From Maricaulis sp048270095 (GTDB lineage Bacteria > Pseudomonadota > Alphaproteobacteria > Caulobacterales > Maricaulaceae): a stretch of 64,000 nt of DNA. The position numbers were made by a program, and so were the translations under genes. Below the pieces are notes generated by a model. The model did not search any database and had not been told where the DNA came from. It worked only from the letters and a program-made list of their open reading frames with translations. Shown in pieces: positions 33,844 through 42,637 of the stretch (its first letter is position 1; every line of letters begins with the position of its first letter). The stretch lies in contig NZ_JBLWTL010000009.1 of assembly GCF_048270095.1 (NCBI RefSeq), positions 1-64,000 on the forward strand, read 5' to 3'.

Positions 33844-35931
33844 ATGAACATGCTTTTACTAGCAATTGCAGCGGCCATTCTCGCGCTCATCTACGGTGTC
33901 GTTCAGACACAACGTTTGATGAAGGAGAGTGCCGGAACAGAGAAGATGCAGGAAATTGCATCGGCCATCCAGGAAGGCGCTAACGCCTATCTCAAACGCC
34001 AGTACACCACGATCGCCATGGTCGGCGTCGCCGTCGGCATCCTGATCGCATTTTTCCTTGGCTGGCAGGTTTCTGCCGGCTTTTTTGTTGGTGCCATCCT
34101 GTCCGGCGCGGCCGGCTTTATCGGCATGCTGATCTCGGTTCGTGCCAATGTGCGCACGACCCACGCAGCGAGCAAAAGCCTGGCGGCAGGTCTGGACATC
34201 GCTTTCCGTTCCGGTGCGATCACCGGCATGTTGGTGGCGGGTCTCGCCCTGCTGGGTGTGGCCGGTTATTTCTGGATCCTGACCAATCTGATGGGCTTTG
34301 AATCGGCTGACCGCATGGTCGTTGATTCGCTCGTCGCGCTCGGTTTCGGTGCGTCGCTGATCTCGATCTTTGCGCGTCTCGGCGGCGGTATCTTCACCAA
34401 GGGTGCGGATGTTGGCGGCGACATGGTCGGCAAGATTGAAGCGGGTATCCCTGAAGACGATCCACGCAATCCAGCGACCATTGCCGACAATGTCGGCGAC
34501 AATGTTGGCGACTGTGCCGGTATGGCAGCGGATCTGTTCGAAACCTATGCTGTGACCATCGTCGCGACCATGGTTCTGGCCTCGATCTTCTTCACCGGCG
34601 CGCTCGGTGTGACCATGATGCTCTACCCGCTCGCCATTGCAGCGATCTGCATCGTCACCTCGATCATCGGCACCTTCTTCGTCCGTCTGGGCAAGGGCAC
34701 CAATGTGATGGGCGCGCTCTACAAGGGTTTGATCGCCGCGGGCGTGCTGTCAGTGGGCGGCCTGTGGCTGGTCACATCCTACTTCCTGCCGAACGGCATG
34801 GGCGATATCGCCGAGGTGTCCGGCCTGATGATCACGGGGCAGAACCTGTTCTTCTCCGGTCTCGTCGGTCTGGCGGTCACGGGTGCGATTATCTGGATCA
34901 CCGAATACTATACCGGCACGGAATATCGCCCGGTCCGTTCGGTGGCGGAAGCCTCGGTTTCCGGACATGGCACCAATGTCATCCAGGGTCTGGCGGTTTC
35001 GCTTGAAGCCACCGCGATCCCGGCCTTGATCATCATCGCCGGTATCATTGCGACCTATTCGCTGGCAGGCCTGTTCGGCATTGCGATCTCGGTCACCACC
35101 ATGCTGGCTCTGGCCGGTGTGATCGTGGCGCTCGATGCCTTCGGTCCCGTTACGGACAATGCCGGCGGTATCGCCGAAATGTCCGGGCTTGATGAAAGCG
35201 TGCGCAACACCACCGATACGCTTGATGCGGTCGGCAATACCACCAAGGCCGTGACCAAGGGCTATGCCATTGGTTCCGCCGGTCTTGGTGCCCTGGTGCT
35301 GTTCGCGGCCTACACGACCGATGTGGAACACCTGCTCCACCTCGCACCCGACTTCTCCCTGAAAAACCCCTATGTCATCGTCGGCCTCCTGTTCGGTGGG
35401 CTTTTGCCTTACCTGTTCGGCGGCATGTCAATGATGGCGGTTGGCCGGGCTGCAGGTGCGGTTGTCACCGAGGTCCGTCGCCAGTTCGCGGAAATTCCCG
35501 GGATCATGGAATACAAGGCAAAGCCCGATTATGGCCGCGCCGTTGATATTCTCACCAAGGCCGCGATCCGGGAAATGATCGTGCCGTCCCTCCTGCCAGT
35601 GCTCTCGCCGATCGTGCTCTACTTTGCGATCGACGCGCTCGCCGGACAGGAACAGGCGCTTGCAGCTGTCGGCGCCATGCTGATGGGTGTGATCGTCAAT
35701 GGTCTCTTCGTTGCAGTCTCGATGACTGTCGGCGGCGGTGCCTGGGATAATGCCAAGAAATACATCGAAGACGGTAATCATGGCGGCAAGGGCTCCGAAG
35801 CCCACAAGGCGGCCATTACCGGTGACACGGTCGGCGATCCTTACAAGGATACAGCCGGTCCTGCGGTCAATCCGATGATCAAGATCACGAATATCGTGGC
35901 ACTCTTGCTGCTGGCCTTCCTGGCCCGCTAG
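33844..35931 (+). CDS. hppA: Membrane-bound proton-translocating pyrophosphatase, K+-independent type
   Basis: A 695-residue protein with about 16 membrane helices. It has the pyrophosphate-binding stretches GGGIFTKGADVGGDMVGKIEAGIPEDDPRNPATIADNVGDNVGDCAGM and the C-terminal GDTVGDPYKDTAGPAVNPMIK. The potassium-selectivity positions read K468 and T471 (GNTTKAVTKGYAIGSA); lysine at the first marks the K+-independent H+-pumping class. It couples hydrolysis of pyrophosphate to proton export. A strong terminator follows. Confidence 0.97.
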   Translation: MNMLLLAIAAAILALIYGVVQTQRLMKESAGTEKMQEIASAIQEGANAYLKRQYTTIAMVGVAVGILIAFFLGWQVSAGFFVGAILSGAAGFIGMLISVRANVRTTHAASKSLAAGLDIAFRSGAITGMLVAGLALLGVAGYFWILTNLMGFESADRMVVDSLVALGFGASLISIFARLGGGIFTKGADVGGDMVGKIEAGIPEDDPRNPATIADNVGDNVGDCAGMAADLFETYAVTIVATMVLASIFFTGALGVTMMLYPLAIAAICIVTSIIGTFFVRLGKGTNVMGALYKGLIAAGVLSVGGLWLVTSYFLPNGMGDIAEVSGLMITGQNLFFSGLVGLAVTGAIIWITEYYTGTEYRPVRSVAEASVSGHGTNVIQGLAVSLEATAIPALIIIAGIIATYSLAGLFGIAISVTTMLALAGVIVALDAFGPVTDNAGGIAEMSGLDESVRNTTDTLDAVGNTTKAVTKGYAIGSAGLGALVLFAAYTTDVEHLLHLAPDFSLKNPYVIVGLLFGGLLPYLFGGMSMMAVGRAAGAVVTEVRRQFAEIPGIMEYKAKPDYGRAVDILTKAAIREMIVPSLLPVLSPIVLYFAIDALAGQEQALAAVGAMLMGVIVNGLFVAVSMTVGGGAWDNAKKYIEDGNHGGKGSEAHKAAITGDTVGDPYKDTAGPAVNPMIKITNIVALLLLAFLAR

Positions 35932-35990
35932 AGCGGATCCGGGCAGGGCGCCTTGCGTCCTGCCCACGCGCTCATCATCACACAGAGAAA

Positions 35991-36019
35991 AGCCCCGGTC
36001 GTAGGACCGGGGCTTTTTT
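35991..36019 (+). terminator. Rho-independent terminator of hppA
   Basis: AGCCCCGGTC-GTAG-GACCGGGGCT is a perfect ten-base stem followed by a run of T. A second, weaker hairpin (GGGCAGG/CCTGCCC, 35941-35965) lies just upstream. Confidence 0.92.
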
Positions 36020-36039
36020 CATGTCTGGCTCTGAAGCGC

Positions 36040-36537
36040 TTACTGGTTGCGGCGGGGTCCGCCAGCGCCGCCGGGGAGGTTTTCCTCGCCGCCGAACTGC
36101 TGGCCGGGCAGGCGGCCGATATTACCGAGCAATTGCTCGAGCAGGCTCAGCTCACGGCCCCGGGTCGGGGTTTCACGGCTGACATAATCAACCATGCGCC
36201 CGTCTTCGAGCGTGTATTCCACGACATCGGTCACGACGCCGGTCTCGTCATTGAAGCGGATGGCGACGATGCGGCGGTCGCGCGTTACGGGGCGCAGATA
36301 GGCCAGGGATTCGCGTGTTGCCGAGACGTAGAACCAGGTGTTCTCGTCGAACGTCCCGCGCATCGATGGATTGCCCAGCCGTTGCATGACCGAATCGCGC
36401 GAGTCCTCGTCGGGCATGATCGAGGGTTCCTGGCCGAGCGTGTAGCGATAGCCATGGGAACGAAGGATCGGATTGCATGCCGAAGCGCCCAGGGCGCAGG
36501 CGGCAATCAGTATGGACAGGCGAACGCGACGGCTCAT
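36040..36537 (-). CDS. bamE: Outer-membrane assembly lipoprotein BamE (SmpA/OmlA)
   Basis: A 165-residue protein with a lipoprotein signal ending at ASAC (Cys21), then the compact BamE core: SRDSVMQRLGNPSMRGTFDENTWFYVS and RRIVAIRFNDETGVVTDVVEYTLEDGR. The C-terminal 35 residues are low-complexity and extend past the usual domain. BamE is a part of the BAM complex that inserts outer-membrane proteins. The gene is divergent from the bc1 chaperone gene, an arrangement common in alphaproteobacteria. Confidence 0.92.
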   Translation of the reverse strand: MSRRVRLSILIAACALGASACNPILRSHGYRYTLGQEPSIMPDEDSRDSVMQRLGNPSMRGTFDENTWFYVSATRESLAYLRPVTRDRRIVAIRFNDETGVVTDVVEYTLEDGRMVDYVSRETPTRGRELSLLEQLLGNIGRLPGQQFGGEENLPGGAGGPRRNQ

Positions 36538-36637
36538 GAAACACTCCTCGAGACCGCACGGGCGGTCTGTATGCCAACCTTGACCTAAACAAGGTGCAGC
36601 TTAGCTTCAAGCGCGAAGATTAGGGAGCCCCGATCAC

Positions 36638-37171
36638 ATGTGGCGGAACTGGTTCAGGCCGAGGCCTGAAAAGGCGATCGGAACGGCGCTCTACCGTGCC
36701 CTCCTGCAGGCGGCCCGGCAGCCGGCCCTGTATGGCGAAGCGGGCGTGCCCGATACGCTCGAGGGACGGTTGGAGCTGATCCTGCTGCACGCGGCGCTGG
36801 CGATCCGGACCTTGCGCCGGGATGGCGGTGAGGCCGGGCGGGTTGTCAGCCAGATCGTGTTCGACACGATGTTCGAGGATTTCGATATCGCCATGCGCGA
36901 GCTGGGTGTCGGTGATTCCGGCGTCGGCAAGAAGGTTCGCTTCATGGCCGAGGGGTTTTATGGCCGGGCGCAGAGCTATGCCAGCGCCCTGGACGACGCG
37001 GATCCGGCGGCGCTGGAGCTGGCCCTGTCACGAAACCTGCTGGCGGGCGAAACCGTTGATCCACGGGCCACAGCATTGGCGCGCTATGTCCGGACAGTGG
37101 TCGCCGCCCTTGATGAAACAGGCGGGCAGGCGCTGGCAAGCGGTGAATTGCCGGCTTTGCTGTCTCCGTGA
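36638..37171 (+). CDS. Ubiquinol-cytochrome c chaperone family protein
   Basis: A 177-residue protein, with ALYRALLQAARQPALYGEAGVPDTLEGRLELILLHAALAIRTL and FDTMFEDFDIAMRELGVGDSGVGKKVRFMAEGFYGR. This is the Ubiq_cyt_C_chap domain (PF03981), related to mitochondrial Cbp3, which aids assembly of cytochrome b in the bc1 complex. In related genomes a DUF177 gene usually sits between this one and plsX; here the 95-base gap holds none. Confidence 0.9.
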   Translation: MWRNWFRPRPEKAIGTALYRALLQAARQPALYGEAGVPDTLEGRLELILLHAALAIRTLRRDGGEAGRVVSQIVFDTMFEDFDIAMRELGVGDSGVGKKVRFMAEGFYGRAQSYASALDDADPAALELALSRNLLAGETVDPRATALARYVRTVVAALDETGGQALASGELPALLSP

Positions 37172-37266
37172 CAACCGAGTTCACGTGTTGCATCTCATCG
37201 GTCATCGGCTAAGTTCCGCCATCGTCCGGCGGCCGAAGCCGTCGTTTGGGACAGATTTGTTTGTCT

Positions 37267-38322
37267 ATGAACGCTGAAATTATCATTTCCGTAGACGCCA
37301 TGGGTGGCGATCTGGGTCCCAAGGCTGTGGTCGAGGGAATCGGGTACGCACTCAAGCGCTGGCCTGAGCGCCAGACCCGTTATTTGCTCCACGGCGATGA
37401 AGCGGCGCTTGGACCCTTGCTGTTGAAGCATCCCAAGGTGGCCGCTGTCTGCGAATTACGCCATTCAGATACCCTGGTCCAGATGACCGACAAGCCCGCC
37501 GAGGCCGTGCGCCGGGCGCGCGGGTCGTCAATGTGGAACGCGATCCAGAGCGTCAAGGCCGGTGAGGCCCATGCCGTCGTTTCATCCGGCAATACCGGTG
37601 CGTTGATGGCGATTTCCAAAGTTATCCTGCGGATGAAAAAGGGCATTCATCGCCCGGCCATTTCCGCCAATTGGCCGACGCCCAAAGGGCATACTGTCGT
37701 GCTCGATGTTGGCGCCAATGTGCAGTGCGGAGCGACCCAACTGGTTGAATTCGCCATTATGGGCGAGGCCTATCACCGCGCCGTATTTGGCGGTGAGCAT
37801 CCGAGCGTCGGCCTTTTGAATGTTGGCCAGGAAGAGCTCAAGGGGAACGACATCGTTCGCGAAGCCGACGGGCTGATCCGCAATTCCGGCCTCGACATGG
37901 CCTATCAGGGCTTTATCGAAGGCAATGATATCAGCGCCGGCATTATCGATGTCGTCGTCACCGACGGTTTCACCGGGAATATCGCGCTCAAGACCGCTGA
38001 AGGTACAGCCCGACTGGTCGCTGGCTGGGTGCGCGAGGCGCTCACAAGTTCCTTCTTTGCCAAGCTGGCTGCGGGTCTGCTGGCCCTGGGTGCGCTCGAC
38101 CGGCTCAAGCGCCGGATGGATCCGCGCTATATCAATGGCGGGGTATTGCTCGGCCTCAAGGGTATCGTGGTCAAAAGCCATGGTGGCGCCGATGGCGAAG
38201 GTTTTGCCTCGGCGCTCGGCCTCGCCCAGGTGATGGCGAAGAGCGATTTCATGAGCCAGATTCGCAAGAATCTGGACAGGTTTGCCAGCTTCGAAGAACA
38301 GGATATCGCTGCGGCGTCATGA
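37267..38322 (+). CDS. plsX: Phosphate acyltransferase PlsX
   Basis: A 351-residue protein from the ATG at 37267, opening MNAEIIISVDAMGGDLGPKAVVEG, with VSSGNTGALMAISK, RPAISANWPT and GFTGNIALKTAEG. It makes acyl-phosphate from acyl-ACP for phospholipid synthesis. It overlaps fabH by ATGA, and the two form the usual fatty acid/phospholipid initiation pair. Confidence 0.96.
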   Translation: MNAEIIISVDAMGGDLGPKAVVEGIGYALKRWPERQTRYLLHGDEAALGPLLLKHPKVAAVCELRHSDTLVQMTDKPAEAVRRARGSSMWNAIQSVKAGEAHAVVSSGNTGALMAISKVILRMKKGIHRPAISANWPTPKGHTVVLDVGANVQCGATQLVEFAIMGEAYHRAVFGGEHPSVGLLNVGQEELKGNDIVREADGLIRNSGLDMAYQGFIEGNDISAGIIDVVVTDGFTGNIALKTAEGTARLVAGWVREALTSSFFAKLAAGLLALGALDRLKRRMDPRYINGGVLLGLKGIVVKSHGGADGEGFASALGLAQVMAKSDFMSQIRKNLDRFASFEEQDIAAAS

Positions 38323-39299
38323 GTGAATTTAGAGCACGTATTGCCGGGTTGGGCTCCTATTTGCCGGACCGGATTTTATCCAATGACGAGCTCTCCAACA
38401 TGGTGGACACCAGCGATAGCTGGATCCGAGAGCGCACGGGCATCCGTCAGCGTCATATCGCAGCTGATGACGAGACAACCTGCGATCTGGCCGAGATCGC
38501 GTCCCGCCGGGCGATTGAACAGGCCGGGCTGACCCCGGACGATATCGATCTGATTATCGTCGCGACCACGACACCGGACTTCACCTTCCCCTCAACCGCG
38601 ACCTTGCTCCAGGCCCGCCTCGGTGTCAGTGGCGGCGCTGCCTTTGATGTCCAGGCTGTCTGTTCCGGCTTCATCTACGGGCTGACCATCGCCGATAATT
38701 TCATCGCGCGCGGCCAGGCCCGCAATCTTCTGGTGGTCGGCGCGGAGACCATGTCGCGGATTCTCGACTGGACCGATCGCTCGACTTGCGTGCTGTTCGG
38801 TGATGGCGCAGGCGCCATGGTGCTGCAGGCGCACGAGCCCGGCGCCGATGCCGCCGCCGAGCCAGGCATACTGGCAACTTATTTGCGGTCAGACGGCCGC
38901 TTCAAGGATTTGCTCCACGTTGATGGCGGTCCGTCCTCGACAGGTACGGTCGGGCATTTGCGTATGCTCGGCAATCAGGTTTTCCGCCATGCGGTCACCA
39001 ATATCGCTGAGTCCATGAGCACGATTGCAACGCGGACCGGCATCCGGATTGCCGACATCGACTGGTTCGTCCCGCACCAGGCCAATCAGCGCATCCTGGA
39101 AGGCGTGGCCCGGCGCTTGTCTATTCCGACCCACAAGGTCATCTCCACCGTTGCCGATCACGGCAACACCTCGGCCGCCTCTGTCCCGCTGGCTTTTGAT
39201 CGCGCGGTTCAGGACGGTCGCATCAAGCCTGGCGACCTGGTTTTGATGGAAGCGCTGGGCGGCGGATTCACCTGGGGTGCTGTGCTGGCGCGGGTGTGA
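38319..39299 (+). CDS. fabH: Beta-ketoacyl-ACP synthase III
   Basis: A 326-residue thiolase-fold protein with nucleophile C115 (FDVQAVCSGFIYG), the histidine in WFVPHQANQRI and the asparagine in DHGNTSAAS, so the Cys-His-Asn triad is intact. It condenses acetyl-CoA with malonyl-ACP to start fatty acid synthesis. Confidence 0.97.
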   Translation: MSEFRARIAGLGSYLPDRILSNDELSNMVDTSDSWIRERTGIRQRHIAADDETTCDLAEIASRRAIEQAGLTPDDIDLIIVATTTPDFTFPSTATLLQARLGVSGGAAFDVQAVCSGFIYGLTIADNFIARGQARNLLVVGAETMSRILDWTDRSTCVLFGDGAGAMVLQAHEPGADAAAEPGILATYLRSDGRFKDLLHVDGGPSSTGTVGHLRMLGNQVFRHAVTNIAESMSTIATRTGIRIADIDWFVPHQANQRILEGVARRLSIPTHKVISTVADHGNTSAASVPLAFDRAVQDGRIKPGDLVLMEALGGGFTWGAVLARV

Positions 39300-39343
39300 T
39301 ATCAATTATTACAGGTTTCACACGCCTAACCAAGACCTTGGCG

Positions 39344-39372
39344 TTGACCCGCAAGCCAATGCGGGCTTAACT
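39344..39372 (+). promoter_or_regulatory. Candidate ihfA promoter
   Basis: TTGACCC, a 14-base spacer and GCTTAACT resemble the Caulobacter housekeeping promoter (TTGACGS-N10-14-GCTANAWC), 25 bases before the ihfA start. The spacer overlaps an inverted repeat CCCGCA/TGCGGG (39348-39365). Confidence 0.5.
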
Positions 39373-39396
39373 CGGGACTCTGATTTGGGGATTACT

Positions 39397-39702
39397 ATGT
39401 CAGATAAAACTTTAACGCGTGCCGATCTGGCTGAGGCCGTCTACCGGGAAGTCGGTTTGTCCCGGCAGGAATCGGCGGACCTGGTCCAGTCAGTACTCGC
39501 TTTGATGTCGGACACACTGGCATCGGGACATTCGGTAAAACTCTCGTCGTTTGGCTCTTTCCTGTTGCGTGACAAGCGTGGCCGGGTCGGGCGGAATCCG
39601 AAGACGGGAATTGAAGTGCCGATCGAAGCCCGGCGTGTCCTGGTCTTCAAGCCTTCCCAGGTGCTCAAGGAGCGCGTCGATTCGGCTCTGTCGAAAGACT
39701 AG
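39397..39702 (+). CDS. ihfA: Integration host factor alpha subunit
   Basis: A 101-residue DNA-bending protein from the ATG at 39397 (TGGGG upstream). It has the HU/IHF core with KLSSFGSFLLRDKRGRVGRNPKTGIEVPIEARRVLVFKPSQVLK; the arm sequence RVGRNPKTGIEVPI is typical of IHF-alpha. It pairs with IHF-beta and assists transcription and replication control. MerR-type regulator follows after 35 bases. Confidence 0.95.
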   Translation: MSDKTLTRADLAEAVYREVGLSRQESADLVQSVLALMSDTLASGHSVKLSSFGSFLLRDKRGRVGRNPKTGIEVPIEARRVLVFKPSQVLKERVDSALSKD

Positions 39703-39737
39703 TCACGGTTTGAGCCGAAGGCCGGCGCGAGACAGAT

Positions 39738-40184
39738 ATGTCGGTCACAGAGAAATCTCCGGACGCGTTCCGGACCATTGGCGAGGCCGCTGAAGAGCTT
39801 GAAGTGCCGGCGCACGTCTTGCGATTCTGGGAAAGCAAATTTCCGCAAGTCAGTCCGCTCAAGCGGGCAGGCGGGCGTCGCTTCTACCGGCCCGCGGACC
39901 TGGCGCTGCTGCGCGGGATCAAGCGTCTTTTGTATGAAGACGGTTTCACCATCAAGGGCGCGCGCAAATTCATTGCCGATAATGGCGTCGCTGCGCTGCT
40001 GGATCCGGTCGCACCTGGTGTGCCGCGTGAACCGGTCGCGGTCGACGCCGCGGATCGCGAAGCGCTCGACCTCCCGACCCGCCCGCCGCTCGCACCGGGC
40101 GACCCGGAGCGCAAGATTACCGATGTTCTGCGCGAGCTGGAAGCGGCCCGGGCCAGGCTGAAATCTGTCCTTGAACCGCGATAG
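39738..40184 (+). CDS. MerR family transcriptional regulator
   Basis: A 148-residue protein with an N-terminal winged helix: FRTIGEAAEELEVPAHVLRFWESKFPQVSPLKRAGGRRFYRPADLALLRGIKRLLYEDGFTIKGA. No metal-binding cysteines are seen, so it is not a metal sensor of the classical kind. The ihfA-merR pair is conserved in alphaproteobacteria; its target is unknown to me. Confidence 0.92.
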   Translation: MSVTEKSPDAFRTIGEAAEELEVPAHVLRFWESKFPQVSPLKRAGGRRFYRPADLALLRGIKRLLYEDGFTIKGARKFIADNGVAALLDPVAPGVPREPVAVDAADREALDLPTRPPLAPGDPERKITDVLRELEAARARLKSVLEPR

Positions 40185-40214
40185 TCCCGTCCTGCCTTTG
40201 CGCTGAACGCGCTG

Positions 40215-40243
40215 TTGCGGAGGCCGGGAGCTGTGCCTATAAC
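40215..40243 (+). promoter_or_regulatory. Candidate promoter of tRNA-Pro(GGG)
   Basis: TTGCGG, a 17-base spacer and TATAAC precede the tRNA by about 50 bases, matching a housekeeping promoter. Confidence 0.6.
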
Positions 40244-40290
40244 CGGCTTCCCCGTTGAGGCTGGCTTTGGCCCGCCTGTTCAAGGAAAGT

Positions 40291-40367
40291 CGGAGCGTAG
40301 CGCAGTCCGGTAGCGCACTCGCCTGGGGGGCGAGGGGTCGCGAGTTCGAATCTCGCCGTTCCGACCA
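40291..40367 (+). tRNA. tRNA-Pro (anticodon GGG)
   Basis: A 77-base cloverleaf. The acceptor stem pairs CGGAGCG with CGTTCCG (one G-T), the anticodon loop CTGGGGG gives GGG, the T arm is GCGAG-TTCGAAT-CTCGC, and the CCA end is encoded. Confidence 0.95.
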
Positions 40368-40519
40368 TTTCCTGGCCTAACCACTGCCCAGTCTGACGGT
40401 TTCCGTGTCCCGGCTGACCGGTAAGCTGGCCGAGCGGGCCCTGCGACATCAAACCGCCGCCATTTCGTCTTGTTCCCGGCGCGTGATGCGTTACCAAGCC
40501 TTCCATTGCAGGAGGCCCC

Positions 40520-41542
40520 ATGCCCTATCGCTCCACGTCCAGCCAGGCCGTCTCGAACTGGCTTTTCATCGTTGCCCTTATGGTCTGCGCCATGATCCTT
40601 GTCGGCGGGGCGACGCGCCTTACCGATAGCGGCCTGTCAATTACCGAATGGAAGCCGATCTCCGGCGCCATCCCGCCCTTGACCACAGCCGATTGGGAAG
40701 CCTCCTTCCGCCTCTACCAGCAAACGACGGAATTCCAGGAGCAGAATTCCGCCATGACGCTGGGCGATTATGAAACCATCTTCTGGTGGGAATGGGCGCA
40801 TCGCCAGCTCGGCCGCATGATCGGTCTGGTTTATGGCCTGCCCCTGCTGGTGTTCTGGCTACGCGGCTCGATCAGCGCCCATCTCAAACCCCGTCTTCTG
40901 GCACTGCTGGGCCTCGGCGCGCTGCAAGGCGGTATCGGCTGGTGGATGGTCGCCAGCGGCTTGGTCGACCGGCTGGATGTGAGCCAGTACAGGCTGGCTG
41001 TGCACCTGGGGATGGCCTTCCTGATCCTCGGCGCCAGCGTCTGGTTTGGATTGACGGCGCGCACGGGCCCGCCACCCGTGCGCCAGGGCAGGCTGGTTGG
41101 CGCGGCAGCCGCGCTGCTGGTTCTGGTTTTCGTCCAGATCATGCTGGGGGCATTCGTTGCCGGCCTCGATGCCGGACGCATCTACAACACCTGGCCGTTG
41201 ATGAATGGCCAATTGGTGCCAGAGGACTATCTCGCTGGATTGCCTTTCATGCAGGCGGTGTTCGAGAGCCATGCGGCAGTGCAGATGAACCATCGCTGGA
41301 CGGGTTATGTCGTCGCGCTGGCCGTGATGGGCTTCGCGATTGCGATCTGGCGTGAACCGCGTGTGGCCCTCAAACCTTTCATGGTCATCTTGCCAGCCCT
41401 GGTGATTGCGCAGATCGGACTCGGCATTGCGGCGCTTCTGGCGGTCGTGCCGCTCGGCCTGTCTCTGGCGCATCAGGGCGGCGCAATTCTGCTTTTCATT
41501 GCCACGCTCATCGCCACCTGGACGGCCCGCCGCGCCATGTAG
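40520..41542 (+). CDS. ctaA: Heme A synthase (COX15/CtaA)
   Basis: A 340-residue protein with eight membrane segments. It has GGATRLTDSGLSITEWKPISGAIPP, WWEWAHRQLGRMIGLVYGLP, QGGIGWWMVASGL and NHRWTGYVVAL, with the histidines that bind heme. It oxidises the C8 methyl of heme O to make heme A for cytochrome c oxidase. GGAGG lies just upstream of the ATG. Confidence 0.96.
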   Translation: MPYRSTSSQAVSNWLFIVALMVCAMILVGGATRLTDSGLSITEWKPISGAIPPLTTADWEASFRLYQQTTEFQEQNSAMTLGDYETIFWWEWAHRQLGRMIGLVYGLPLLVFWLRGSISAHLKPRLLALLGLGALQGGIGWWMVASGLVDRLDVSQYRLAVHLGMAFLILGASVWFGLTARTGPPPVRQGRLVGAAAALLVLVFVQIMLGAFVAGLDAGRIYNTWPLMNGQLVPEDYLAGLPFMQAVFESHAAVQMNHRWTGYVVALAVMGFAIAIWREPRVALKPFMVILPALVIAQIGLGIAALLAVVPLGLSLAHQGGAILLFIATLIATWTARRAM

Positions 41543-41557
41543 GGCATACCATGCAAA

Positions 41558-41584
41558 AGGGCCTGTCCAATCCGGACAGGCCCT
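41558..41584. terminator. Bidirectional hairpin between ctaA and the phytase-like gene
   Basis: AGGGCCTGTCC and GGACAGGCCCT form a perfect 11-base stem around AATCC. On the minus strand TTTT follows, so it best serves the minus-strand gene; on the plus strand the T-run is lacking. Confidence 0.8.
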
Positions 41585-41629
41585 GAAGGCGTGTATTATT
41601 CACCCTCGCGGGATTGCTTGGCGGCGCGA

Positions 41630-42637
41630 TCAGTCTGCGCTGACGAGAGCCCGGCTGGCCGCATCGTGGGAGATGACCTTGATGCGCTGATCTTCCTGAT
41701 CAAAGACGGCAATCATTCCCGAGATATAGGCCGTGAAGCCATAGGAAACCGGTGTGATCGCGATGGCCGATGGCTGGTCGATCCCCGGCGTGCTCAGACC
41801 GTCGATGATTGTCAATTCAGAGGCCGGCATCAGATCCAGAGCATAAAATGTATGAACCTGGCCGGTCGACCCGTCGGTCGCCAGCACAAGGCGGGAACCG
41901 TTGAAATCGCCAACCGCAAGGCTGACCACCGATTGATTGTTCTCCGCCTCGATGACGCCGTCCGGCCCGATGCGGGTGATGCCGCTGGCCGGGCTGGCAA
42001 AATAGATGTCGCCATCGAGCGTGGCGCATTGGCGGGCCGGAGCGGTGAGTGCGAAGCTCTGGCGCTGCTCGACGTGCAGGACATCCTCGCCGGCATCACG
42101 GATCCGCCAGATCTGGGCGCTCGCGCCATTGCCCAGAATCACCAGATCGACATAGCCGGCGCCCTCACGGTGCAGGCAGAGACCGGCCACACCGTCGGAT
42201 GGCGTAGTCTCGGCCAGTGGCAGGTCGAGAACGCGAATACCGTCGGTGACGACGGCATAGCCCAGGACGGCGTTGGCGTCGGCGGAGGCCCCGAAGATCA
42301 GAGGCAGGTTTTCGCCGCGCAGCTGAAAGCCGGGCGCTGTCGCCAGGCCAGAGAGCCGCACACCGGCATGGCGGGTGCGAAGCTCGCCATCGGCATCGTA
42401 CAGGTCGAGCCCGCCCTCACGCGGCGCGGAGACAATCAGGCCGAGCGAGGCGGCGTCGGGATTGGGCAGGAACGCGAGGGCCGCCGCGCCGCCTTGGGCC
42501 CTGACAAAGGCCGCGGTGACAAGGACTTCGCGATTGCTGGCCTCGAGTGCGGCGGCCTCCTCGATGGCCTCCTCTGGCGTCGGGCCACACGCGGCCAGTG
42601 CGCTGAGCGCCGCCGCTACAAGGAGCGATCGCCCCAC
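41630..42637 (-). CDS. Phytase-like beta-propeller lipoprotein
   Basis: A 335-residue protein. The start is placed at the GTG at 42637, which gives a good lipoprotein signal GRSLLVAAALSALAAC with Cys17 or so; the frame is open further upstream inside phoX. The mature protein has repeated short beta-strand units (GLDLYDADGELRTR, IRVLDLPL, GLCLHREGAGYVDLVILGNGASAQIWRI), the style of 3-phytase (PF02333) propellers. It should sit on the outer or inner membrane and release phosphate from phytate or similar esters; activity is inferred. It overlaps phoX by 22 bases. Confidence 0.62.
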   Translation of the reverse strand: MGRSLLVAAALSALAACGPTPEEAIEEAAALEASNREVLVTAAFVRAQGGAAALAFLPNPDAASLGLIVSAPREGGLDLYDADGELRTRHAGVRLSGLATAPGFQLRGENLPLIFGASADANAVLGYAVVTDGIRVLDLPLAETTPSDGVAGLCLHREGAGYVDLVILGNGASAQIWRIRDAGEDVLHVEQRQSFALTAPARQCATLDGDIYFASPASGITRIGPDGVIEAENNQSVVSLAVGDFNGSRLVLATDGSTGQVHTFYALDLMPASELTIIDGLSTPGIDQPSAIAITPVSYGFTAYISGMIAVFDQEDQRIKVISHDAASRALVSAD

